Positions 41,798-51,880 of a stretch of DNA of 51,880 nucleotides are shown here, piece by piece. Under the pieces are notes generated by a model. That model saw nothing but the letters and a program-made list of their open reading frames with translations. It made no database searches and was not told the origin of the DNA. Position numbers and translations under genes: made by a program. This DNA is from Micractinium sp. NFX-FRZ (Eukaryota > Chlorophyta > Trebouxiophyceae > Chlorellales > Chlorellaceae), in the NCBI GenBank assembly GCA_029339195.1, contig JAPTJF010000445.1:1-51880 (forward strand). Direction: 5' to 3'. Within the stretch, counting starts at the first letter, position 1. Every line of letters begins with the position of its first letter.

Positions 41798-44700
41798 ATG
41801 TCCGCCATTAGAGAACTGCTTTTGAGAGAACAGGTCTGACCGCTGTCTTACCGTGTTTTGACGCCTCACAGAGCGGAGGCCGCAGCCGCAGCGAGGCGCC
41901 GCGAGCTGTTCTCCCTGCCGCCGTCCCACCTGCGCGCTCACCTGCTTTCATCTGCCCCGCCACCCGCCTGGCAACTCACATGCGAGTGTTGCTGCTAGCC
42001 TGTCCCTGTAGGTGCTTATTGTGGAGGTCGCAGAGGCGCTTCTGATGACGAAGCTTGGCCTCATGCACAGCCAGCATGACAGCCTGGGCGGGGGGCTGCT
42101 GGGCGTGGGGCCCATTCCGCCGGGCTTTGGGGATTTTGAGGAGAACGAGGAGGACGAGCTGCTGGGGGCAGAGATTGGGCAGGGCAGCTTCTCGGTGGTG
42201 CACCTTGGTGAGCTGTAGCGTGCTGTGTGGCCTCTCCTGCTGCACTCCCAGCTTCCCACCCACCCAGGTTGCTCTGTGGGTGTCTGCCTGGCTGCGGGGT
42301 CAGCACCCACGTTGCAGCCCAGCACCCACGTGGCAGCCGGGGCTTTGCAGCACCATGTGCTCATTTCCTTGCCCTCCTGCACCCTGCCCAACTCCTGTGA
42401 TCCTGCTGCACGTGCAAGGTGCTCAGTAGTGCACCCCACCCCCACCCCCGGCTCCTGCTGTCTTGTGCAGCCATGATGGAGGATGACACCATGTGTGCCA
42501 TCAAGTGGGTGCTGCGGCCAGAGCTGCGCCCTCCCGACGACACCGAGAAGGCTCAGGAGCGCGCAGCAAAGGTGGTGCTAGAGAAGGTTGAAGCTCAGCT
42601 GCTGCACGAGCTGGAGGCACTGCTTCTGGACAGACAGCGCGAGGTGTACCCCCGCCTGCGCTTCGTCTGCCTGGGCAACAGCCGCCGCCCGCCCGCCATT
42701 GGACTGGAGTACATCGGCCCCAGCCTGCACCAGGAGGCCAGGTGAGGCAGGGGAGGCCGGGATGTGGACAGAAGAGGAATGGCTGCGGGAAGACGGAGAT
42801 GGGCAGGCTGGGGTGAAGAAGGGGGAAGCTGTGGCGCAGTGAGCAGAGGTGGGCGGAGGTTGGGGCTTGCGAGGCCACTATGATGCAGTGGGATGACCCC
42901 CACTCCCGCGCAAGGCATTACTTTGCAGACCCCTCTCACCCACACCACACACACACACACACACTCTATGATAAACCGACTGAATTCCACCCCTCCCCTA
43001 CTTGGGCCCCACCCCCATTGCCCCAGCCGGCGCGAGCGCACGGGGCTGGAGCGCGGGCGGCTGGTGCTGCGCGGCCCCTACCTGATCGCGCTTCTGCCCG
43101 AGATGCTCAAGCTGCTTGTGCTCCTCTTTCGCCTGGGCCAGGCGCACCGTGACGTGAAGGCCGACAATGTGCTGGTCAGTGGGGGGGAGGAGGTGGCGGC
43201 CGCGAGGGAGGGGCGGCCTGGGTGCGTGTCGGCTGCTGTCGGGAGCGGTGGGAGCTGCTTGCAGGCAAGATGCTGGCAGTGCAGGCATGTGTGGGGAGCA
43301 GCACTCGATGCCTGCACAGGTGTCCTGGGTCCTGCGCCGCTGTGCCCCCCCCATCTTGGGTCTGCCTACACCCCTTCCCTGCCTGACTTGCCTCTCACTC
43401 TGCCCCAACCCCCTCGACCTTGGCACAGGTGGCCAAGACCGCAGCCCCTGGGCACAGTAGCGCCTTCTCCATCAAGCTGCGGCTGGCAGACACGGGCACC
43501 ACGCAGGCGTTTGGAGCCCTGTGGGAGCTGCGCGACGACCCAAACAAGTGAGCGGGCTGGGCACAACCCGCTTACAGAGCGCTGGGGCTGATGGCTGTGC
43601 AGGGAAGGGGCATCGATCATCGGTCGTTGGTGGGGTTGCGGTGCTGCCCTTCATCACCCTCTGTGCGTGGTCCTTGGCGCGCCTGCCATTCAGCCGCCAT
43701 TGTCTGCTACCTGCAGTGCTTAAGGCCCGCCGATGTGTGCAGATGCTGGCTGGCGTGGCGCCTGACCCCCAGACACTCGCTCGGCCTTGCCACCCCAACA
43801 AGGCTTCGTCCATTCCTTCCCCCCTTTGACACTCGAGACACTCTTCCCCCGTCCTGTCTGCAGCTCCAACCGCCTGGGCCACCAGATGGCGCAGACGGCC
43901 GAGGCGCACGTGCTCAAGAAGGTGACCAAGACGAGCGACTACCCCGCCCTGGCGCAGATGGTGTTCGACCTGGTCATGGGGCTGCCTGGGTACACCGAGT
44001 GTGAGCTGGGGAGTGTCGGTGGGTATGCAGCTGTGCGGGCGTGGCTTGATATTGAAGGTTGGCTGGTGCATTCCAGGCAGCAGCCACGCCGGCAGAGGTG
44101 GACGCTTCTGCTTAGGTGTGGCTGTGGTGGCGGCAAACAAGCGGGGCCTGGCTGTTCTTCGGGGCAGGCGGCTTCGCACATGGTGTGCTCTTCTGCTTTA
44201 GGCAAGAAGAGCTTTGAGCTTCCCCTCTGCTCCTACCATTGCGCCCACTGTGCCTCATTTCCTTCCCCTCCTGTGCAGTCCCCAAGCAGCACCACCGCCT
44301 GCACAAGATGCTTTTTGACATGCTGGCAGCAGGCGGCGTGATGTGGTCACCAGGAGCAGCGGAGCGCGGCTTTGATGCTGAGTCAGAAGCGCACCAGCTG
44401 GTGGGTGTGGCTCTTTCATGGCTGGGGTGCTCTGGTGTGGGGCAGCCTGCCACTTCTCCAGATGCTCCACTGCCCGTGCGCCGTGCTGCAGGAAGTCGTC
44501 TTCCTGCCTCGATGCATTCTGCAGCATGTCCCTCATCCTGCCTGACACTTCTGATAGTCACCCGTCCTACTCCAGCACCCCTGGCCTCCAACCACTTCCC
44601 CCCTGTTTTCAGATGATGCGCCTGCTTATGGTCATTCTGGGGGTGATGACGGCGGTGGACTGGAAGCACCGCAGCTGCATTGTGGTGCTGCACCGGATGA

Positions 44701-47700
44701 TGACGGCATTTGCGGAGGTGATGACCGCGAGCTCACGGGTGGGTGCTTCAGGTTGGGGTAGCGCAAGGGCAGGGGGTGCTGATGTCACTGGATTGGGGGC
44801 ACAGGTGTCAGGGAGGATTGGGCGCAAGGGTCGCAGCGAGCGTGGGTTGCTTGCACAGCTGAGGTGCTGGCAAACAGGGACATGCAAGGGCCCACAGGAC
44901 CCTTGTTGCTGCCACCCTACCTGCAGGCGGACGTGCCCGCGGTGGTGGTGCTTCACGTCGGGCTGGAGGCGTTCAACACGATCCTCAACCCCGAGGTGAG
45001 GCACTGCAACCCCTCCTGGCACCACTTACCCCACTCTGCTGTGCCAGTAAAGTCCGCATCCTCTTCGTCCTGCTGCCCCTGCCTTGCCTCCCTGCACCTC
45101 TCGTCCTCACCTGCCTGCTGCTGACCTGCCGCCACCTCATCCGTCTGCCTGTCGTGCATTGCAGGTGGCGAGCTGCATTCCGATGCACGCACGCATGGGC
45201 TTGGCGCACGTCTATGCCAAGTTCTTCTCTATGCAAGAACGCCGGCGCGAGGCCCTCTTCTCCGGCGGCACGGGGCTGTCTGAGCTCACGGTGGGTGGGC
45301 TGGGGAGCTGGTGGAAGCAGGGGCGGTTACAAACAAGGTCGAATGCTCTGCAGCGCTGCAGATCTGTTGCTGCATGGGGCAGTCACATAATCTTCAATCT
45401 TCTCTGGACTGCTGGGCCTCATTGAACTGCTGCCTGCCACGTGCCTGCAGCTCTCGTGCTACAAGTACACTTTCCGCACGACGCCGCTGCCACGCGCGGC
45501 GCTTCCTGGGTAAGCAGTAGCACAGGGCACGCTTCCGTGCTTTCATTCTCAGCTAGTTGTCCATGGGAGGGTTGTGTGCTGGTACGCAGTGGGTGAGGCA
45601 GCCTTTTGAGGGCTGCCATTGGGCACAGGCTGCATGCAGCAGGTCACCAGGGCTGCACTTTGCCTGGCTGGCATGCAGCGGTGCAGCAGCGGGCGACCTC
45701 CCGACTTTCCATGCAGATTGCTCAGCCCCGCCCCTCTGTGCCCTCCACGCTTCCACACTGCAGGAAGTTCAAGGACATCCTGATGAGCGCACCTGCTCTG
45801 CACGTGCAGCCCGAGCTGCAGGGCTACGTGCAGCCAGGGTTCTTCAGCGACGGCGCCCCGCTGCTGGACAAGCTGCGCCCCGCCATCGCCTTCTACTCCA
45901 AGCTGGGCTTCACGCTGACGGAGGGCATTGACCAGGCACTGGAGTATGCAGGTGCGCGTTTGTGCTGTGGTGCCGGTGCTGCTGGCACTGTGCTGCTGTT
46001 TTGGGCATGCAGTTAGCCATGGTGCAGCACAGCGCAGCACAGCACAGCACAGCTGCTTGGTGGCAGCACTCTAGAGTTGCAGGCTGGAACACAGGACAAG
46101 TGCTGCCTGGAAACTCACTCTCAGTCGCCCCCTGTGCCTGGCCCACCTTTCTACCCTGCTGCGTCCATGTTTCGCAGGCCGCATTGTGCAGCGGCGGTTC
46201 CACCTGCATGCCAACCCCTGGCTCGTGCACAAGGCCAGCTCGGCGGCGGCGGCAGAGGGCGAGGCAGCGGAGCAGCCAGCTGGGGAGGCGCCCCCGCCAG
46301 ACGAGCCGCGTGCATGTGGGCTGACGGCGGCGCAGCTGGGCAGGCTGATGAGCCGAGTCGGCGTGCGCGTGCTCATGGGGGCCTATGCGGGGCTCTTTCA
46401 CAACGAGCCACCCTGCCGGGGGCGCCTGCAGCCGGGGGCAGCGGCAGCGCTCGGCACGCTGCTGCGAGTGCTCAGTGCACTGCGCGTCGGTGTGCCCGGC
46501 AGCGACGACCTGCTGGAGCTCATGGCTTCCCTGGCAGCCTGCCGGGCGGTCCTCAGCTCCGGCGCAGCCGTGGCCCTTCTGGACCTGTCCACCTCGCTGC
46601 CCACCAGCCCCGAGTATGGCAACCTGCCGGGAGGTGAGAGCTGTGCGTTTGCCTGTCTTATCACGAGTACTGCACGCCTGGCGATCCCTGCCTTCATGTT
46701 GCCTTCCCACAGGCGTGTGTGGCTGCTGCCGTGTGTAGGCCAGGCTTGCTGGCTGCGGACCCATGCCGACCACAACCCTCCTGGACCTCTCTTATGCCGC
46801 AGGCCCCATCCCTCACAATCCCAGCCCTGCTGACATTCATGCCTTACCCTCCCGCCCCTCTTTCGCCCTGGCTCCCCCTTGCAGGCGCACTGGTGCCAGC
46901 AATCACCGCACTGGCGGGCGTCTACATCAGCGAGCTGCAGCTGGCCGCTGCCCTGGCTCGCGCCGCCTCCCCCAGCGACCAGCGTCTGCGCCTGCAGCGC
47001 GTCGACACCTGGGCTGAGCACAGCGGTGCAGCCATTCTGCAGACAGTGCAGCGGCTTCCCAACATGGGTTGCTGGACGGCAGACAGTCTGCTGCCTCCAC
47101 TGCTCAGGGCAGGCTCACTGGCGGCAGAGGCGCAGGCGACGCAGGTCAGCCTGCAGCAGCAGGCTGCAAGCCTTGCGGCCCAGGCAGCAGCCGATGCAAA
47201 GGCGGCAGCAGCAGCGCAGGCGGTAGCGGCGGCCTCAGACGCCAAGGCAGCCGCAGCCGCTGCGGCAGCGGGGCTAAACCCAGTCCAGCAACAGGACCAG
47301 CAGCTGCCTGTCCCGGACGCACCCGCTGGCAAGCCGACGGAGGCAGCGGCAGCAGCAGTCGCAGCAGAGGCGCCTGTGGCAGCCAACCCTGCGATGCCGG
47401 CACCAGTAGATGCCCCATCAGTGCAGCTGCCGGCTGCCACGCAGTGCACTGCTGGCACGACGGCAGAGGGAGTGGCGGTGCTGGCGCCGGTACCAGCTGC
47501 ACCAGCCAAGGCAGCCACCCCTGCAGCGGCAGCGGGAGCGGCGGTGCTGGTGCCGGTACCAGCTGCAACAGCCAAGGCAGCCACCCCTGCACTGCTGGCA
47601 GTGGCAGCGGGGCCAGCAGCAGATGAGCAGCAGGGCAGTCAAGATGCAGCCGTCGTGGCAGAGGTAGCAGCAGCGGCGCAGCTGTCCACAGCAGTCACAG

Positions 47701-50700
47701 CAGGCGATCATGCCACTGACGTGGTGGCAGCAGGCGCAACAGTATCTGGGCTGCCCGCCCTGGTGGCATTTGCTGCCGATGGGGCTGGGACCGCTGCGGC
47801 AGCAGCCAAGGCAGCCAACTGTGCGGCGCCGGGTGAGCCGCAGCCTTCAACCACAGCGGCCAGCAGGATAAGCCTTGTTGCACCAGCGTCGGAAGCTGCC
47901 TGCCAGGAAGCTGAAGCCCTGAGCGCAGCGGCAGGCCAGCAGCAGCGGGAAACGCTGCGGGCGCAGCAGATGCAGCAGGCGGTGCAGCAGCACTTGGCGG
48001 CTGGGGAGGGGCACAAGCATATGGCGGTCAGTGTTGACTCCACGGAGGCGGCAGCCCAAAGCGGCGCACTGTCGCCAGCAGGCCAGGCCGCGGCTGCAGA
48101 TGTGGCGCCACCCGCGCCTGCTGCCGATACCAGCACAGAGCCAGGTGCCTGGAAGGGCACTGGCCAGGCAGCAGCATGCCCAGAGGGCACAGCGGGAGTG
48201 GCAGGCCCAGAGGGTGCGGCAGGCGCGGCAGGCCCAGCGAGCGCAGGCGGCTCTTACGGCGTGCGCGAGCTGCTAGCGCAGATGAGCTGCTGGCAGATCC
48301 AGCCGGGCAGCGGCCTGCAGATCATCAGTGGCTGCCTGGCCAAGCACGACCCCTCCGAGTCTGTGCCAAGAGCGCTCCAGAGCCTTTCGTCTGAGGAACT
48401 GGTGGAGCAGTCGGCCGCATGCGCAGCGGCCCTTGCTATCCAGGCCGTGGGCGGCCCTGCAGCAGTGCGCAGCACCCTGGCGCGAGCCCATTCTGAGCGC
48501 AGCGTGGCGGCAGCGGCAGCGGCACGGTCGCAGGGCAGTGGTACCAGTAGCAGCGGCACCGAGGGCTCTGAGGCGCACTCGAGCGGCGGCGGTGGCAATG
48601 TGGGGAGCAGTGGCGATGAGGGTATCGGTGCACCACCAGCTGGCGCCAGTGCTGGACCTCAGGTGACGTGTGCAGGGTGCTGGTCGATTGTTTGCTGATG
48701 TGGCTGGCATTTTAAGTCAGCCCGGGTTCCTTCGCTGCCCTTTCACGCCCTGCTCTCCCTCGTGTTCTCTAACTGTGCCCCATGCTCGGACGACCCATGA
48801 CTTTTTAAACCCCTCCCCACGTGCCTATTTTGCAGGCCATGTGGAAACTGGGTCGGCGGTTCACCAGCGTGTTCCTGGGCAAGCCATCTGTGCCAGCAGC
48901 AGTAGGAGAGACGCCATCCGCAGCACCGCCATCAGCAGCACCCGCAGCCAGCCCACCGGAGGGAGCTGCACCAGCCGGGCTGGCGCCAGTGCCACCGGCG
49001 GCCTTCCCGGCAGCAACGCTCTCTCAACGTGCCGCAGTCGTGGCAGTAGAGGCAGCGCGGCAACCTGTGCAGATGGCAGCCAAGCGCGGGCGTGTGCCAG
49101 AGGCTGCCCAAGTCAACCAGCGCCGCAAGGCGGACGGCGGCGGCAAGGTGAGGAACATAGACAGGTTGGCTGCTTGAGCCGGTGACGACCATTGTTTGTC
49201 CTGCTGGCGCGCATGCACCAGCTGCCTCGCTGCGGTGCTCATCCCCCTGTCAGTGGTGCACCCATTGGCCCGCTTTCGTGACCAGGTGGCCTGAGTCCCG
49301 CTAACAAGCAGGGTTGGTTCTTAGAACGCCCAGCATGTGCACATTCGTGGGCCGTGCTCTGTCCAATGCTGAAATGCCCCGCTCTTATTGCAGGTGCCAG
49401 TTGCACCTGGCACTGGCGGCAGCTTCCTACTGTTCAGGCAGCCGCCTGCGGCTGAGCAGCTGGGTGCCTCACCACAGGCAAGCGCCCCGCTGTTCCATTT
49501 GTTGCCTCTAGGTGCAACAATGGCATGCTGTTCTTTTCATACGTATTGCATTGTTGACTGCAGCCATTGTCCTCTGCATGTGCATGCCCACCCAGCACCC
49601 CCCTTGCCACCCTTCAGGTTGGCGGCCGGAGGACGGTCAAGGTGCGCACCACCGCCTCGAGCGCAGAGACGTTCATCAACTTCCTGGCTGCCGCCGACCT
49701 CTTTGTGCCCTTCAAGGTGGGCAGTGCCTGAGAATAGCACTTGTGTGTGGATGGCGACAAGGGGCAAATGGCGATGACGGTATGCGCACTTGCCCGCCTG
49801 CTTTGAAGCACCTGACGCCCTCCCGCTCCAACACTGCCACCCACTGGCAGCCTTCCAGTGACTTGCCTCGTGTCGCTAGAGTGGTGCCCAAAGACTGTCT
49901 CTCCCTCCCTGCCCCTGTGACTGGGTTGGTTACGCATATCCCCTTGCAGCGTCGCGTCCGCCTGGCCCTGAAGCTTACGCAGCAGCAGGCGGTGGCTCGC
50001 ATGCTGCTGCTACACGTCGACGCGCTGAAGAGCAGGAGAATTGGGCAGCAGGTCTTCCAGGCTATGCTGGTGAGTCGGTGCAGCGGCCGGAGATGGCCCA
50101 CATTTAAGTATTTGAGTGGCGGTGCAAAGTGCAAGGTCGCCTGCCACCCACCCACAGATCCCCCCAACTGCGTGCCAGCTTACCCTCTGGCTCACAATCA
50201 CGTACGCTCGTGCTGTAGCTTTCCTTTCTTTTTGACAAGCATACTAACCTGCGCTGCACACCCCTTCCTGCAGTTCAAGGGCGACGACGCGCTGCGCTCT
50301 GCCATTGGCGCTGCCCTGCTCTCTGATGACCCCGTGGGGGTGGCGGCGCGGCGCGCGTTTGCTGCCAGCCAGAACCTGACAGAGCAGGAGCTTGACGCTA
50401 TCTGCAAGGAGTACAAGCTGACAGGCAAGTACTGGCACCTTGGCACGCTGCAGTGGGTGCTGGGTACCGTGTGTAGCACCGGTGCTGTGCTCAGGCGAGC
50501 AGCCCTGCCACAAGATCATGGGTGGGGTATGTGCATACTAGAGGAACCAGTCGTCTGTTTGGCATGCTGGCGTCTCGGCACTGACGCAAGCATGTCGCCG
50601 CCCGCTCTGTCTTTCTGCAGACCTGCTGGCGGTGCGCTCCGCATGCCTGCTGCCGCCAGCGGCGCCTGCTGCGGCACACCTGGCAATGCCCGTCTTTGTC

Positions 50701-51099
50701 AAGGAGCCTGCCTTCAGCGGGGACAACGAGATGCTGACTGAGGAACAGGCTGTTGAGCTGCGGCTGGCAGACGCGACCAGCACCAGCAGCGGCGCAGGCA
50801 CTTCCAGCGGAGGCCCGCTGCTTGCCTACGCTGATTGCAGCGAGCTGGCTGACGCTGAGCCGCAGCGGGCCAAGGAGTCGCGGCGCTTGATCATGCTTTG
50901 GATGAAGCAGCACACCGGCCAGGGCGGCAAGCCTCCCGAGGACGTGCTGCTGAGCAGTGGCGAGGTTTTGGTCAGCTTCCGGCTGCACAGCATGCAGGCA
51001 GAAGCGAGCGGCACAAACGGGGAGTGGCACAGCATGATTGTCAGCTTAATGGCGCCAACGGCTGACGCAGAGCAGGCCGCGGCGGGGGAGGCTGCATAG
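41798..51099 (+). CDS. Giant protein with atypical kinase-like N-terminus
   Basis: Twenty exons join in phase to 5076 nt, 1691 residues: 41798-41833, 42012-42207, 42471-42741, 43027-43174, 43429-43547, 43864-44000, 44279-44400, 44613-44738, 44927-44995, 45165-45290, 45451-45509, 45764-45951, 46178-46633, 46885-48662, 48836-49147, 49394-49477, 49618-49716, 49950-50069, 50274-50424, 50621-51099. Kinase hallmarks: glycine loop EIGQGSFSVVHLG (~64-76), CAIKWV lysine (~88), AHRDVKADNVLV (~206-217), LADTG in place of DFG (~238) and DYPALAQMVFDLVMGLPGY (~280-300). No APE motif is visible. Residues ~303-684 and ~1381-1691 are ordered-looking but unrecognised; 760-1270 is Ala/Gln-rich low complexity. 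The first exon (MSAIRELLLREQ) is inferred from phase; ATG 42045 is an alternative start. Introns after 49477 and 50424 use GC donors. Catalytic activity is uncertain. Confidence 0.7.
46885..48662 (+). other. Exon 14: long Ala-rich low-complexity region with internal repeat
   Basis: A 1778-bp exon of the kinase-like gene, by far the longest in the window. It begins with an ordered helical part (GVYISELQLAAALARA, then LQTVQRLPNMGCWTADSLLP) and turns into Ala/Gln/Pro-rich sequence. A ~66-bp direct repeat near 47469-47590 encodes two copies of a VPVPAA..AKAATPA unit. Near 48240-48500 an ordered segment returns (YGVRELLAQMSCWQIQPGSG). Probably a flexible linker. Confidence 0.75.
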
Positions 51100-51244
51100 G
51101 CAGATGGCGCTTCTGGATGCCATCCTTGTTGCCTGCTTTTGACCTAGTGCTGGCCTGCAAGAGCCTTTGGTGGGGTGCTGTGTTACAGCTGAGGTTTGAC
51201 AATGGGATAGTTTATCAGGGAACTCTGGGCAAAGCGACCGGGTC
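51100..51244. other. Short 3' spacer after the kinase-like gene
   Basis: Presumed 3' UTR. No TGTAA was seen. The satellite array begins directly after it. Confidence 0.4.
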
Positions 51245-51835
51245 AAAGTGGGTGCAGTGCCGGGCGGCCGGACCTTTAGCTTGCCCTGCCCCACCCCCGC
51301 AGCGCCGCTGCCTGCTTCCCCGGCCACACCAAGGCTGACACATACGTGACAGGTTGGGACAGCCCAGAGGCACGGGAGCGGTGCCAGAGTGGCAGGAATG
51401 GTGCATCCCCGCTAAAAGTCTGCGCGCTAAAAGTCCGCCAGCCTGGCGCCAGCGGGGCGTTGGGACCTTTAGCTTGCACCACCCCACACCCGCATCGCCT
51501 CTGCCTGCTGCCGCGCCCATACACTCACACATGCATACGTGACATGCTGGGAGGGCCCTGAGTCACGGGAGGGGTGCCAGAGTGGCTGGGCAGCACCACG
51601 CTGGCTAAAAGTCTGCGCCACGCTAAAAGTCCGCCAGCCGGGCGGCCGGACCTTTAGCTTGCCCTGCCCCACCCCCGCAGCGCCGCTGCCTGCTTCCCCG
51701 CCCACGCCATGAATGACACATAAGTGACAGGCTGGGACAGCCCAGAGGCACGGGAGGGGTGCCAGGTGGCAGGAATGTTGCATCCCCGCTAAAAGTCTGC
51801 GCGCTAAAAGTCCGCCAGCCTGGCGCCGGGGCGGC
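51245..51835. repeat. ~190-bp tandem satellite with TAAAAGTC motifs
   Basis: At least three head-to-tail units, measured by GACCTTTAGC at 51271, 51464 and 51649 (periods 193 and 185 bp); the last runs to about 51835 near the window edge. Each unit has paired GCTAAAAGTC motifs, then a GC-rich spacer and the near-inverse GACCTTTAGC, so an imperfect hairpin can form at each unit junction. First and third units are closer to each other than to the second. Frames inside look non-coding. Confidence 0.85.
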
Positions 51836-51880
51836 CAGCTGCCCCCCAGCAGCGCCGCCACGCCTGCAGGCTTCTTGCTG

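Noticed and set aside
41574..41800. Possible small RNA gene
   Set aside because: The stretch has locally different composition, but no tRNA boxes, snRNA motifs or convincing stem were found by eye.
40860..42207. Starting the kinase-like gene at the ATG in the upstream remnant (40860)
   Set aside because: Phase allows it, but a TGTAA at 41293 lies between and a closer ATG exon (41798-41833) also fits; kept only as an alternative.
45910..46773. Minus-strand open frame of 287 codons
   Set aside because: Opposite phase-consistent exons of the kinase-like gene; no family features.
51117..51561. Short frames in the right-edge repeats
   Set aside because: They run through tandem satellite units and repeat with them; no coding signature.

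Overview
The window reads as nuclear DNA of a high-GC, intron-rich green alga, most like the Chlorella group of trebouxiophytes. Genes are split by many short GT-AG introns (some GC-AG). The green-algal polyadenylation pentamer TGTAA follows several stop codons. The proteins are eukaryotic or plant-type: SPT6, Mediator 21, a plastid fibrillin, a PTC7-type PP2C and CFAP20. No bacterial operon, rRNA, tRNA or CRISPR array was seen. All gene models come from reading frames, splice-site phase and family recall only; nothing was searched.

Layout: (1) 1-5.8 kb holds a small tandem family of BTB-MATH genes on the minus strand. One copy is intact (3360-5123), one is frameshifted by an 8-bp duplication (897-2449), and the first ~290 bases are the flank of a further unit lying left of the window. 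(2) 6109-9545 (minus) is a Q/P-rich protein with an RS tail, probably splicing-associated. It is head-to-head with (3) SPT6 (9814-25075, plus), reconstructed as 37 exons and 1763 residues with every splice phase consistent. (4) 25.5-31.3 kb is compact: CFAP20 (minus), a Nudix/MutT hydrolase (plus), MED21 (minus) and a plastid fibrillin (plus), in alternating orientation. (5) 31932-35160 (minus) is a secreted GH43 galactan 1,3-beta-galactosidase-like enzyme. (6) 36470-40207 (plus) is a PTC7-like PP2C phosphatase. (7) 40425-41173 is a broken gene remnant. (8) 41798-51099 (plus) is a ~1691-residue protein, kinase-like at its N-terminus and otherwise unrecognised. (9) 51245-51835 is a ~190-bp tandem satellite.

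Functionally this is mostly housekeeping: transcription elongation (SPT6), transcription initiation (MED21), mRNA processing (RS protein), nucleotide-pool sanitation (Nudix), plastid lipid bodies (fibrillin), organelle phosphatase signalling (PP2C) and wall polysaccharide turnover (GH43). No single pathway links the genes.

The most unusual signal is structural. At least seven exon edges in SPT6 and the PP2C gene have decayed tandem copies, about 88-140 bp away, inside the adjoining intron. Each copy carries a piece of exon together with its splice site, so these introns contain decoy acceptors or donors. The second candidate for something undescribed is the giant kinase-like protein.
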